From: Brachionus rotundiformis
Lineage: Eukaryota; Rotifera; Eurotatoria; Ploima; Brachionidae
Assembly (NCBI GenBank): GCA_016802295.1
Contig: JAESIW010000180.1
Location: 4,846,986-4,910,985, forward strand
DNA length: 64,000 bases
Reading direction: 5' to 3'
The translations under genes and the position numbers were made by a program. A model generated the notes under the pieces. That model was given only the letters and a program-made list of their open reading frames with translations, had not been told where the DNA came from and made no database searches. Shown here piece by piece: positions 13,354 to 26,151 of this stretch. The number at the start of each line of letters is the position of its first letter. The stretch's first letter is position 1.

Positions 13354-14023
13354 CTTGACAAAAATAAACTTGAACCATTTCAATCAATCGAAATATAATT
13401 TCATTTTTTCTAATTTAAGCTTAATTATTTGTCACTTATATATTATAAATAAAATTTTATTAAATGTGTTATTTTAAATACTAATTCTGGTTAAACTAAA
13501 TAATTTAAATATCAAGAAAATAATAAAAATCATCGAGTTTTAAAATTAGCGAAAGAATACTTTTTGATATTTGATACCTTTTGTGAATGCTAATTACAAA
13601 ATAATCAAAAATAAAATAAGATTCGATTAGATTAAATATAAATTTTGTATTCTATAATTTTTACTAAAATCTCAAAGTAATACTACTTTTTAATTAAATT
13701 ATAAATAATGATTAATTCTTGATTAATCTTTAAAATAAGAAAAAAATATTAAATTTCATATGAAATATTAAGAAGATGTAAAGGAAATAAAATATTTCCG
13801 AAAATTCCTTGGAATAATTAGTTTTCATTATAGAAAAAAATTTTATTTTTAGAATTTTATTTTGATTATAATATAAAAAATAATTTACAAAATACGATTT
13901 TTAATATAGTTTCTATAAAATTTTTTTGTTGATTGCATAATTGATTTTTTATTAGATTATATTGATTAATTTAAAAAATCTGCACTAATTTGATTGAATG
14001 TCTATAGAATTTAACACCATGGT
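13354..14023. other. AT-rich spacer, nothing recognised
   Basis: Convergent 3' flanks of PSMC5 and the small secreted-protein gene. No coding block or repeat seen. Confidence 0.5.
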
Positions 14024-14313
14024 TTAATAATTTCCAATTAGTAATAAGCAAACTAAGGATATCAAAATAGACGAAAAATTAAGTTTTGTAGAAGCATTGT
14101 TATCACTTGTTGTTGTAACAGGAATATCTTTGTTATCCATATTCACTTAAGGATATAAATTATTTAAATGTTTTTAATTAATCTTATCCAAAATATACCT
14201 AATGTACTATTTGAAGTACCATTGTTTACCAATGTTGTATGAAGTGTACTATTTTCACATGAGCACAAACTGACTAAGATAACTAATACAGCCAGATAGA
14301 ATAAGTTTTTCAT
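14024..14313 (-). CDS. Small two-exon secreted, probably GPI-anchored protein, 78 residues
   Basis: Exon 1 is 14313-14199 and exon 2 is 14145-14024; the 53-bp intron has GT-AG ends and keeps phase. The product starts with a clear signal peptide (MKNLFYLAVLVILVSLCSC). A short Thr/Ser/Asn-rich mature stretch follows, with several N-glycosylation sequons (ENST, NNGTSNST, DNNAST, LNFSS), and the chain ends in a hydrophobic tail (ILISLVCLLLIGNY). Signal peptide, tiny heavily glycosylated core and hydrophobic C-terminus without a basic stop is the layout of GPI-anchored mini-glycoproteins such as CD52. That is an analogy of architecture, not homology. Evidence for a real gene is the splice-consistent frame and the coherent protein architecture. 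Confidence 0.6.
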
Positions 14314-15028
14314 TTTAAATTTTTTTCTAAAAACTGAAAATCAACAATTAATTCTTGGAAAATAAAAAAAGTTCTTAGCTTAAAAAATGAAATTTTAAAA
14401 ATAAAATAGATGAGCTTAAACAATCTAAATTATATTCTTATACAACAAACAAATTTATACATTACTTAACTGCTGTATCTGAAGCTTTTAAAATAGTCAT
14501 TGATATTTGGCTTTTTTTTTTAAATTTATTCTTGATTCATTAATAATTGTCTTACCATAAATTAAATTCAAAATTATTTCCAAAAGTAAAATATAATATT
14601 TTACTTAGATTTGATCCTATCAAAAAATATGAAGATAAAATTAATTTAAAAACTTGAGTTTCATTATATATTAAGAATATATGAAAAATTCTATTTTTTA
14701 GCTTATATTGTAACAAATCTGTTCCTTTTTTTCAAACATCTTAGCATGATTTTCATCAATAATTTATATGGCCATTTTTTAAAATTATTATTTAATTAGA
14801 ATATAAAGGATAATATTTCGAAACTTTTATTTATAATGAGTTTTGATAAAATAATTATTTAAAAGCAAAAAGAATAATTATTGATAACTGAATTGGAATC
14901 TAATGATCATTTATTGAGTGCAAATCGTAATTGTTTTCACAAAATTCACGTTGATCTTAAAAAATAATTTTAAATAAAAATCTGTATTTACACATACAGG
15001 ATTGAATTTTTATCAAATTCTAAATCCT
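14314..15028. other. AT-rich spacer, nothing recognised
   Basis: No coding block, RNA gene or repeat seen between the small secreted-protein gene and POMP, which are transcribed in the same direction. Confidence 0.5.
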
Positions 15029-15481
15029 TTATTTTATTAAGAAAATACTATTAAGGATATTTTCAATCTCAATTGTATCATCTGTCCCATTTAAAATTGA
15101 AACCATTAAATTTGAACTTTTTAGTGCAGGTAATCGGGAAACTTTCTGTGCAAATCGTCTTTCCATCTCAAATTTAAAAGTAGCATTGAGACCTTGTGTA
15201 GTTCTGATATAAGATAAGCGATTTTTTTCTCTTAGTTTGCCAAACTTTTTAAAAATTTAGGAATTAATTTATTAATTTGAAAATTTGAAAAGCATACATT
15301 CTTTTCTTGATATTCTAAATTATTTGCTGCTTTTAATTCTGAATTGATGTTCAAAAATCTTAAAAAAAAATTAAAATTTTAATTAAATATAGAATCCTAT
15401 AAACAATAGCTACCCATATTTAAGAGTATCGTGAACACCTAATTCGTTTTCTTTAAAATTTGATGTCTTCAAATCTTCCAT
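15029..15481 (-). CDS. POMP: Proteasome maturation protein (POMP / Ump1)
   Basis: Exons 15481-15414, 15358-15298 and 15244-15029 join in phase to 114 residues (human 141). POMP is the short-lived chaperone that guides assembly of 20S half-proteasomes and is their first substrate. Conserved blocks are visible in order: GVHDTLKYGF (human SHDLLRKGF), LEYQEKN (LELSEKN), TTQGLNATFKFEME (NIQGLFAPLKLQME), VSRLPALKSSNL (VQRLPFLSSSNL) and GTDDTIEIENIL (GNDETIGFEDIL). The exons are too short to stand out as open frames, so the gene is easily missed. The C-terminal tail after the last block is shorter than in human. It lies near PSMC5 on the opposite strand. Confidence 0.9.
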
Positions 15482-15997
15482 TGCTTAAGTTAAATTCTTT
15501 TCTTGATTTTTTAGCAATTTAACTATAAAAAAATCAAATTTGCTGAATGGTACTTAATTTCGGAACTGAGTTTTGCTAGTTTCCAAGTATGTTAAGTAAA
15601 TTTTACTTCATATTTTATATCAAAATGTTTTTATAATTTAGTTTTACTTTCAACATTAAGAATATTTTGTATTTTAATAAAAAATGAAAAAATTATGCAG
15701 CAAATACTTTAAGCAAGTTAGTTTTTAAAAAAAAGATTTTATAAGACAAAACTAAATTTAACTCAAAAAATTAAAAAAATTGAAATAGTTATATTATAAT
15801 ATAATTTTTATTTTCATACATTCATTTCTCTAAAATAAAAGTTTATTCATCAAAAACGTTGATTTAAAATTTTCATTTACATTTGGTTATGTCCATTTAT
15901 AATATTGTATCTTTTATAATCTATTTGAATTTAAAATCTATCTATTTAAAAATTATGTTTTTTTAGATTATAGTTTAAAGACTAATACTATAACAAA

Positions 15998-16462
15998 ATG
16001 GGCAAAATTATGAAACCAGGAAGAGTCGTTTTAGTACTCGGTGGTCGTTATACTGGTAGAAAAGCTGTAGTAGTTAAAAGTTATGATGAAGGTTCTGGTG
16101 ATAGACCATATGCCCATTGTTTAGTTGCTGGTGTTGATCGCTATCCTCGAAAAGTTACTAGACGAATGGGTAAAAAGAAAGTGGAAAAACGATCAAAAAT
16201 TAAACCATTTGTTAGAGTCGTTAATGCAAATCATTTGATGCCTACAAGATATTCTGTTGAAATCAATTTTGACAAGAATAAAGTAAATAAGGATATTTTC
16301 AAAGATCCTGCTTTAAAAAGAAAGGCTAAAAGTGATGTAAAATCTAAATTAGAAGAGAGGTAAAGAAATAATTATAATTTAATCAATAGAAATTAATTGT
16401 TGTAATTGTTTAGGTACAAAACCGGAAAGAACAAATGGTTTTTCACCAAACTACGTTTTTAA
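15998..16462 (+). CDS. RPL27: 60S ribosomal protein L27 (eL27)
   Basis: Two exons, 15998-16359 and 16414-16462, with a GT-AG intron inside the final arginine codon of LEER; 136 residues, exactly the human length. Conserved blocks: MGKIMKPGRVVLVLGGRY with the KOW motif, DRYPRKVTRRMGKKK, HLMPTRYSV, DPALKRKA and the C-terminal YKTGKNKWFFTKLRF supplied by exon 2. It is a structural component of the large cytosolic ribosomal subunit. No lesions. The coding sequence is clearly less AT-rich than its flanks, as expected for a highly expressed gene. Confidence 0.97.
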
Positions 16463-17193
16463 ATATTCAGTTTAGTATTTTTTGATTCGAAAATTTCAAT
16501 AAAATATCTAAATTGATTTAAAAATTTTTAATCAATATATCACATAAAAAGATAGATTTTTTAATTCCTTAGATTAAAAATGAAATGAAAAGATATTCCT
16601 TTAAATGTCAAAATTTAAAAAAAAATTACTAAATTTATTAAACTTATAAGAACTATTTAAGAATTTTAATTATTTTTTTTAATTATAAAATAATAATTAA
16701 ATGATAAAAAACTTTTTGTAAATGAAACAAAACAAAATATTAATTAACTTTTCGTCACTGAAAAAAGATAAAGAATACAAAATGAATTATTTGAATCCTT
16801 TTTATTTTAAAGAAAAATGTGCATAAATTATTAGAAACAATAATTAAGAATAAAATAAATTCAATTAGATTATAAAAATATTTTGTATTTATATAATTTC
16901 AATTAAAATCTTAGTATTATACAAAATAATATAAGAATTATCATTTATCTAATAAATAAATTCAACATATTTTATAAAGATTTGAAATGCTTATAAATTT
17001 TTATATTGAACTTATTATGAACAGTTCTGAGCTTTCATTTGTTAAGATAATATGATTATAGCGAAATAACACAGACAAATTTAAGCATTTAGGTATCTAT
17101 TTGTTTGTTAAAATTTAAAAAAAATAGGTTAATACATCAAAAATTTAAATAATTGAAGAGTTAACCAATTGTTATACTGTCATTTTCCCTTTA
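16463..17193. other. AT-rich spacer, nothing recognised
   Basis: RPL27 3' flank and upstream region of the convertase gene; no further feature supported. Confidence 0.5.
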
Positions 17194-17277
17194 ATGGACA
17201 TATTAAAATCAAATTTATTTTATATTTTCAATCATTTTTATATAGAAATTTTTTTTTATTTTTTGTTCGAAATTATT

Positions 17278-20200
17278 ATGAAAAAAACATACAGTTACAA
17301 AATACACTTAAAATGTTTTTTTTTGATTTTTTATCTAATAAATGTGAATATTTCCGAAAATATTGCTTTTAATGGTATAGATACAGTTGAGCAAGATGCT
17401 GAAGAATTAGCTCTTGATATTGCTATAAAACTCAAAAAGGAATATTCGGATGATCCTGTTTCAGAGCTTTTCGCTGCAACTTATGGCCTTCAAAAAATTG
17501 CCAGGGTATGATTAAAATTAATAAAAAAAATTCACGATAATAACTTGAAATATAAAATAATTAAGATCACTGATCTAGATGATTCTTTGTTCCATTTTAA
17601 ATTTTCTGGCGAAAATGCACAAACGAAAAATTCATACAAATCATCAAATAAAAGAACAAAACGTTATATCGATGATAAAATCAACTATATAAAAGATGAT
17701 GATAGGGTTGATTATGTTTATCCGCAAACCTATTTAATAAGAAACAAAAGAAGACATGTAAAAACAAAAATTGGTAATATTTATTAAAAAAATTAAAATT
17801 TTATGTTTTTAAAAATTAATGAATAAAAATAATTTTCGATGAACTTTAAAAAAAATAGAATTTACAAAAGTATTGAGTTAGATTTAAATTTTATAATTAA
17901 ATTTGATTTTAACACTAGAAAGCCCGGCTGATTAATTACAAAAATTCCGAATTAAAATATCAAAAGGAATGTAAAAAATTTATTTAAAATATGATTAATA
18001 AATTTAAGTTTTACTAGTTGATTCTAATTTTCTTCTTTTCTAAGTTTTACTAATTTTTGATAAATTTATTTCTTTGAGAAAATATTCAAGTTTATATTTT
18101 TTAAAAAGGGGTTTTAAAAACTCCTCAGCCTTTTTAGTGTTAAATAACAAAAACACTTATAAAACTTATTCAAATAATCATTCGTTATTTGTAAATTTTT
18201 CAAATTATCGAAAAATTTAAAATAGAAAATACAATTGAGTTTATAGGATAGGAATTAAATTTTGTATTTTATAACAACAATATTAATTAATATTGATATT
18301 TTTTAAATCTAAATAGATTCTTATCTTCAAGAATATGCAAATGAAAAATTAAACTCTCATAAAAATGAAGAAAAAAAAATAATATTCACAAATGATATCA
18401 TTTTTAATGATGAAAATTATGAAGAACAATGGTATTTAATAAATAATGGCAAAATGAATTTATCTCGGGTCCACGATTTAAATGTTAGAGAAGGGTGGAT
18501 AAAAGGTTTTTCTGGGGAAAATATTTCGATAGTAATAGTTGATGATGGATTAGATTATGAGCATCCTGATTTTAAAGGAAAATATGTAAACTAAAAATAT
18601 CGAAGAAGTTAATAAATTTAACAAATACTATTCATTAGAGAGCTGATATAAGCTATGATTTGAATGACGAAAATGATCCAGACCATGATCCAATGCCATC
18701 AACTTTTGATAATCAAAATAGGTATATATTTATTTTAAGAATCTATTTTAGTTATACTTGTTATTAAATATAAAATATTTTAGTCATGGAACAAGATGTG
18801 CAGGGGCCGCAGCAGCAATCGCTAATAATACAATTTGTGGAGTCGGAATCGCTTTTAATGCGCAAATAGGAGCAATAAGAGTATTAGATGGTACTATAAC
18901 AGATTTAATAGAAGCAAGAGCATTAGCATATAAGTCGAAAATTGTTGATATCAAAAGCGCTTCCTGTATACAAATAAATAAAGCAAATTTAAAAAAATAT
19001 CCTTATTATTTTCTTAAGGGGGACCAAGGGATGATGGAACTCACATGGAATATCCAGGTCCTTTTGTAAATCTAGCACTAGAAGATGGAATAAAAAATGT
19101 ATTAATTAAATTTTAAGATGATTTCTCTAAAAAAATTATTTATGACAATTAATTCATTTTAAGGGAAGAAATGGAAAAGGTACGATTTATGTTTGGGCCT
19201 CAGGAAATGGAGGTGGTAACGACGATGATTGCTCATGTGACGGTTATGCTTCACATTGGAATATAATATCAATAGGTTCAATTAATCATAAAGGACTAAC
19301 ACCGTATTTTATGGAACTTTGTCCGTCAACAATGGCAGTGGTTTATTCAGGTGGCGAATATAATATAAATGGAGATAAAGATGATCCAGGTGTCAGGGTA
19401 GTTACAACAGATGTAAAAATTTTCTAAATAAAATAAAAATTTTACATTAACTATGACTAATAAAATAAGGTAAGAGGTAAGTGTACAACTACATTTCAAG
19501 GAACATCAAGTGCTGCTCCACTTGCTGCAGGAATTTTTGCTTTAGTTCTAGAAGCAAATCCAAATTTAACATATCGAGACGTAATGCATTTGATTACTAG
19601 AACTGCTAGAATTCCTAACTTAGAAGATATAAATGGATGGGTGGTAAACGGTGGAAGATATCATATAAATGAAAAATATGGATTTGGAGTTCTCGATGCT
19701 GCACTTATGATTCAAGAGGCTCAAAACTGGAAAAATGTTGGAGAAAGAAAGACATGTGAAATAAAATATTCAGATGATAAATTGCCGTAATTTTCTTGAA
19801 TAATTCTAAAAATATACGGTATATTTTTAAAATTAAAAAAAGGGAATTATCGTCTGGTTCAAAATATATAATTAAAATAAATACTTTTAGTTGTATTTCA
19901 CTTGATTTTTTAGAACATGTTGTGGCAAATATTTCGTTTCAATATTCTCTTAGAGGTAATATTAAAATGACATTGATTTCACCTCATGGAACTCCTTCAG
20001 AAATTCTTTCTTTTCGAAAAAATGACAGAAGCAAAAAGGGTAAGTAAAAAGAAAATACTTGAAAACAATTTTCTTAAATTTCAAAAGGTATTAAAAATTT
20101 TCCATTCATGACTCTATTCAATTGGGGGGAAAATCCGAGGGGAATATGGAAACTAATTATTGAAACAAAAATAGATTCAAATAATTCAAAAGGAACATTG

Positions 20201-20380
20201 GACCATTTTTCATTAAAATTTTTTGGAATGAGACAAATTAAAAAAAGATCAATTAAACAGAGATATAAAGATTTTAAACATAATAGTTATTTTCCTGACA
20301 GAATAACAATTCAAAGAATTTATCAACGAGAACTTATTCAATCGAGAAAAATAAGAATCAAACGAAAAAAAGCTAAATAA
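17278..20380 (+). CDS. Furin/PC-type proprotein convertase (kexin family subtilase), ten exons
   Basis: Exons 17278-17505, 17566-17773, 18317-18585, 18639-18721, 18784-18965, 19019-19098, 19164-19412, 19470-19786, 19843-20039 and 20088-20380 join in phase to about 701 residues. ATG 17278 opens a typical signal peptide; an in-frame ATG at 17194 would add 28 residues. The prodomain has a candidate internal site KRTKR and a candidate main site RNKRR. The catalytic tetrad is complete: Asp in VIVDDGLDYEHPD, His in HGTRCAG, oxyanion Asn in WASGNGG, Ser in GTSSAAPLAAG. The Asn excludes PC2, which has Asp there. A P-domain follows (GNIKMTLISPHGT, FMTLFNWGENPRGIWKL) and the chain ends in a basic tail without a transmembrane helix, as in soluble PC1/PC5-like enzymes. 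Such enzymes cleave prohormones and growth factors at dibasic sites in the secretory pathway. Confidence 0.92.
19724..19875 (+). repeat. 152-bp segment duplicated downstream, copy A (inside convertase gene)
   Basis: Covers the end of exon 8, the whole 56-bp intron 8 and the start of exon 9 of the convertase gene. By eye every base is repeated at 20897-21048; the flanks differ immediately on both sides. Confidence 0.95.
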
Positions 20381-21607
20381 ATGTTCTATGTAATAATCTA
20401 TTTTAAAATTTTCAATTAATATAAACAATTTTAAAATAAATTTTTTAAATTTTTAATATTTTAAAAATTTGGAATAAAATCTTTAAAAATAAACATATAA
20501 TATGAAACTTTTTATTTTTATTCAAATATCATTTTACTATTTTATAGATCAAAATAATTATTAAAATTACATGTTTTTATTAATTTAAATATTTTCAGCT
20601 ATTAAATTCATGAATTTAATGATCTAACCATTATTGAACTCGGATCATTTTTCTCAGGTTACTTTTTTTTGGATTTAACCTTTATTTTATTTAAAAACTA
20701 ACTTAAATTTTAACTTTTGATTGATCTAAGATTTGATCTATATTTGAATGAGTAAAGGATTTATAAAATTTTTCAATTTTCAAAAATATTTATTTTTACT
20801 TAGTTTCGAACATAAAACATTCAATAATTTAATTGCAGATTTTTAATAAATAAAAGATAATCCAGAAAACATCTGATTTTGAGAAATTTTATTTATAAAC
20901 TGGAAAAATGTTGGAGAAAGAAAGACATGTGAAATAAAATATTCAGATGATAAATTGCCGTAATTTTCTTGAATAATTCTAAAAATATACGGTATATTTT
21001 TAAAATTAAAAAAAGGGAATTATCGTCTGGTTCAAAATATATAATTAATAAAATTTAAAAAAAATTTTTTCCTTAATTTTAAAATTATTTTCTTTAATTC
21101 ATAGTGTCAATATTCTAAATATATTATATCAATTAACATTTTAATTAATTTATTGATCATAAATTATTCTTCTAAAAAATTATAATTTTAGAATGAAGTA
21201 TTACATGAACTAAATTGAATTTATAAAAATTTTTAAAATTATGCTATCAAGTTTAATATACAAAAAATTACCAAAGAGGCTTGCTTTTTCAAAATTAAAA
21301 ATTACAAGAAAATAAATGCTAAGAAAAAATCTTGAGACTTCAAAGAGAGCTTAATTTTATAAATATAAAACAGATTATTGTTTCTTAATCATAAAGCTAT
21401 ATACAAAAATTGTTATTTTTCTTAATATATGTATAAATTGTAAATTTTATTTAGAGAATCAGAAAAAAATGATAAAAAGAACAATTAATAGAAATCAATT
21501 TTAAAAATCGAAAATTTTCAAGATTTCTAGTACATTTTTATATATTAACGATAATTTCTATATAGTTGTCATTTTTTGGTTACATTTGTTTTTCCATACG
21601 AATTAAA
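20381..21607. other. AT-rich intergenic stretch holding the duplicated convertase segment
   Basis: Between the convertase stop and the ZCCHC14-like start. Apart from the 152-bp copy at 20897-21048 nothing is recognised. Confidence 0.6.
20897..21048 (+). repeat. 152-bp segmental duplication, copy B (intergenic)
   Basis: Same orientation as copy A at 19724-19875, about 1.17 kb apart. It includes donor, intron and acceptor, so it arose at DNA level, not from mRNA. No target duplication or terminal repeat marks it as a transposon. Confidence 0.95.
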
Positions 21608-24600
21608 ATGCAAAAAAAATTTCAAGTATACGATTGGTTCAAAACACTTGATGGAGCAAAAAGGATAGATTTTTTAAATGGAATGCTACATCTATGCTTT
21701 CCTTTAGAACTTCGTTTTCTAGGCTCTTGCATCGAAGAGCTTGCACGAAAAGATTATCTTTATTTAAGAGACGCTGAACTAAAAGCAAATTCAATTCAAG
21801 AAATTCAACAATTTAAAGATATATGTGATAAAATTACCAGAAGTAAAATGATTGTTACCCTTGCATTGTTAGCGTCGAATAATTATGAATGTGCTCGCTT
21901 ATTATTTGAGTTTTTAAACGTAGACATATGTCAGACTATAGATAAAATGAAGTCAATCTATATGGATGCAAAAATAGCAGATGAATTTCTTCTTCTCTTG
22001 ACAATGGCAGCCAATCATCCAGCGTTTGACTTTCAGATGAAAACAAAAATGAGTCATTTGTACATTTCGACAGAAAATAAGCTAAAATCGGAAGAAATTA
22101 TTAATAGAGATAGTGATTCAGATTTATGTTCATGTGAAAAATCTAAGTATAAAATTTTGATGGAAAAAAATATTTTGAATTCATATCTAGATAATAATGA
22201 ATTTGATAATGAGAAAAAAAAATCGTGTAATGATGATCCGGTTAGAGTCGATAATAATAATAATAAGAATAATGATAAACAAGTTCCATTTGATTCAACT
22301 AAAAATTCCAAGTTAAGTTCTAAGCCAGTTTTTAAAACTTCGTCATCATCTTCTTTATCTTCATCAAATACTTCTTTAGTTGGGACTGCAAACAATGATT
22401 TAGAGCTAAATGAAAGTAAAGAAAAAATTGAAGAAAGTACAAAAAAAAATGATACAAATTTGGATACTTACATTGAATCAATTAACTTCGAAGGAGTAAG
22501 ATCTATAAAAGGAACAAATAATCATAAATTCTCAATAAAGGTATTCTTAAACAATATTTTAGTTAATTAGTAAAATTGATATGATAGATTCACTGGTCTG
22601 ATTCAATTTCGAGCGAAATACATAAAACATACTCTGAAATATGCGAATTTAATAAAAAAGTATACAGAAATTATCTAAGACAAGAACAGAGATTAATTTT
22701 TTTTTCTTATTTTAAAAGCTAATTAAATTGTTTCCGAATGATGTTAATAATTTAATAGAAAAAAATTCACTTGTTTCAAGAGAAGACCATGAAGAGGATT
22801 TTGTAAAAGAAATGCCATTAGTTGCTGATTATTGCAAGTAAATATTTAATTTTTTTCTTTTTATATTTAATTTTTTTTAAATAAATTAATTCACGCTAAA
22901 TAAGAGAGAAATTTAAGCACAATTTAAATTTAGTTTTCTTGTTTAAGCAAATTGGCGAAATTACCAAAAGAGATTTTCAAATCTCAACTGGTTAAGTCGT
23001 TTTTCATTAGAGATATTCAACCAGCTAATAATATTAAAACGAATAAAGAATTAGTTAATGATTTGATCATCAATGACAAAAGTGACCTGGAAATTGTATC
23101 TGAAAAGATTTCTGAAATTGACGATTCAAAATGCTCAGATGATAAAAATACAAAAAAAGAAAAACAAGAATTTGAGCAAAATATAGAATCAATAGCTAAT
23201 ATTTCAAAGAAAAATGTTACTGTTAGTGTTGCTAATGTCTTTAATCAAAAGCAAAAAGAAACTTATAATAAACAAAATTTATCACAACTATCAAGAACAA
23301 ATCCTCATCAAATTAAAAATAATATTATTAATTCAAAAGTTGCTGATAGCAATAATGTAAAAAATCCTTTGTATCCAAGTCAAATACCGAATTCAAATTT
23401 ACCACAATATCATTTCCAAACTTTTCAACCAATAGCAAACGTTGGAATTTCATCACCACCAAGAGCTTCTCCAATACCTGTCACTGGTCATTTTCAATCA
23501 CAAAATATGAATCCTTCAGGATCTTTAAATAATAGTCGTTGTAGTTCTCCTTGGATGATAATGCCTTCTCCTCCAATACCATTGACAAATTATAATAATC
23601 AAGGAAGCATTCCTATTCAAAATTCAATTCAGGTTCAAAAACAAGCGAAACAAATTCAAAACAATCAAAAAGAATCAAAACAATCAAATATTCATCATGA
23701 CGAAGTAAGTGTATAATTATAATTTAAAATAGCAATTGATTATGTAAAATTTAGCTACTTTTACGCTATGTATTGGATAATAACAATTCAAACTCTAACC
23801 TATCTAATCAAATATCACCAAACGAGAATAACGATATCAAGTCAACAAATAAAAATCCAAAAAATACCCTTGAAATAAAAAAAAATATTATCAAAAATAA
23901 AAATAATCAAAATCAAACATCTAGTGAGATAGCTAACTTTCAACTGGCTGATCAATCTCTTAACAATCAAGTTAACACAAATGTTTCACCAAAATCAAAT
24001 TCTCAAAAAATCAGATCATCTTCTTCATGTTCATCTACTTCATATCAAACACCCCCTCCTCAGCAACAGCAACAAGCTTCAAGCAATACTTTACCATCAA
24101 ATAATATTTCAACGTATCCTTTAAAGCAAATTTCTTCTCCACTGAATAATTACTCAAATAATTCTCAATTAATAATTCAAAATCCAACTCAGCAAAATGT
24201 TTTTTCATTTAACAATTCAAACAACACAAATACTGGAAAAATCAAGCAATCTCAACTGCCTTTACTTTTAGCACCAGTTGTTTCAAAAGGAACATCTAAT
24301 TTACCTATTGCATTCGGTGTAAATCAATATGGACAAACAGCATTTTATCCTCAAAATATTCCATTAATACCTGGTTTAGCTCAACCACCAGCTAATGTAC
24401 CAATAAATCAAGTAGCCCCAATGTTAAATCAAGATAGAGTAGAAAGTCCATCTTTACCAGGATCTCTAAACTCTCTTTCATCGAGTTTTAAGATATATTT
24501 AAACTCGAAAAGTAATCAAAATAATAAGCCAAATGAAAATCAATTAGATTCCTCAACAAAAAATTTTTACAAATTAACAGGAACAACATCAGAAGATGAA

Positions 24601-26151
24601 GAAGATCAAGACATGAAAAAAAGATCTATAAATCATGATGATAATGAAATTAGCAAAAGTTTGAGTGATGTAGGAGATATTTTTAATGAAGATATTGAGT
24701 GTGAAGAAGAAGAGAAAGGAAGCGATTTAAGAGATAAAAATAAGCTAGATCAAAAAATTAATCAGAAAAAACTCGAGCCAGTAGAAAAGTGTGAAACGTT
24801 AGAGTATAACAAAATGTTCTCAAATTCACACAACAAACAACAAGACAAAATTAACTTTTCATCTGATCAAATTAATTATTCTGAAGAGAATGAAAATAAA
24901 ATTGAACCAAAAATTTGCAATTCAAGATTCAATATAAATGATCAAAAAGGAATCAAAATAGAGGCACAAACTGTTGAAAATCATGATTCGGATCATCATT
25001 CTAAGTGTTATCCGATTCCGGAAAATATATCAACTAAGTCACCCATTTCTAATTTAAATGGACCTAATTTTACTCATTCTCAGCCTATTCCAATTTCTTT
25101 AAATAATCTTTATTATCATATTCCGTCTTTTGGAGTACAAGAGGGTCAAAACTTAGTAAATGGTATTGCAATATCTACTCAACCGATTAATTCACAACAT
25201 TCATCAAATCATCAAGCTCATATGAACCAGTCATTTCAGCAATTTGCACATTTTAATTCGATTCAACCTGCAATACCAGTTCCGATACCGTTAGGTCCGC
25301 CACTTGCTCCCTCACAATCACAAATTCAAGCTTTGCATCAAAGTCAAACACAAATTCATCAGAGTCATCATCCTCCGCCGCCATTTTTAATTCCTTTAAT
25401 TCCACCGATTAACCATTCTAATTCTCAAACTGGGAAAGTAACACCAACACCTGGATCTAGCCCGATTGCTAATCAATTTACTGGCACTCAACAAATTTTA
25501 GACAATAATCCAGCAAATGAAAGCTCAAATAACTCAACTAATTTGAACCAAGCAAAGCATTCTAATAATATTCAATTTTCTCAACAAATTCCTTATTTAG
25601 TAAATCAAAACCAATCAGGCGATGGACACATAACAAATTTCAATAATATGATGGCAATTGCATCCATGGCTTCTCCAAGCCAACAACTGCAGCATCATCA
25701 GCAAAATATTTTAATGATGATGATGATGGGAAATGGTCAACAAGGACCATTCAATGTAGGAAATCAAGTTTTGAATAGTAAACCTATAAATGCTAACTAT
25801 TCAAATTTCCATCAAATCCAATCGCAATATAATCAATTACAATCCTCGTCGGTTAACAATATAAACAAAGCAAATAAGTCAAAAAAATCTTGCTATAATT
25901 GTGGGTCATTTAGTCATACTGCTTATGAATGCAAAGAACCAAGTTTAGAATCTACAACAAATTCAAATAATTTCAAACTGAATTATAAGCCAAATCTTCC
26001 AACAAATCAATCTCAACTAGATCAGAAAACTGTTTGTCAAATTGAAAGCAAATCACTAAGTCCCAAGATGAAGCATTCAAAATTTTCTAATAAGAGTTCG
26101 TCTAATTTTGTAAATCAACGTCTAGAAAATAAACAAAATCATCCTAATTAG
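21608..26151 (+). CDS. ZCCHC14: ZCCHC14/ZCCHC2-like protein with C-terminal CCHC zinc knuckle
   Basis: Exons 21608-22540, 22588-22659, 22719-22837, 22948-23704 and 23755-26151 join in phase to about 1425 residues. The N-terminus matches ZCCHC14 closely: VYDWFKTLDGAKRIDFLNG, PLELRFLGSCIEELARKDY, LRDAELKAN, RSKMIVTLALL, DEFLLLLTMAANHPAF. Exons 2-4 give a PX-like region (HWSDSISSEIHKTYSEI, YCNKLAKLPKEIF...LVKSFF). The large last exon is low-complexity Asn/Gln/Ser/Pro. Near its end is a CCHC knuckle CYNCGSFSHTAYEC, at about 130 residues before the stop fewer than most, i.e. in the last tenth of the protein. Human ZCCHC14 recruits the TENT4 poly(A) polymerases to RNA. ATG 21608 is preferred over an upstream in-frame TTG. 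ZCCHC2 is the alternative name; invertebrates usually have one gene for both. Confidence 0.87.

Noticed and set aside
17194..17277. Upstream ATG 17194 as the convertase start
   Set aside because: It puts a long hydrophobic stretch before a complete signal peptide; ATG 17278 gives the usual layout, though the upstream start cannot be excluded.
20897..21048. Alternative exon of the convertase gene
   Set aside because: It lies after the stop and the P-domain, contains the same partial exons and intron as 19724-19875, and would not extend any frame.
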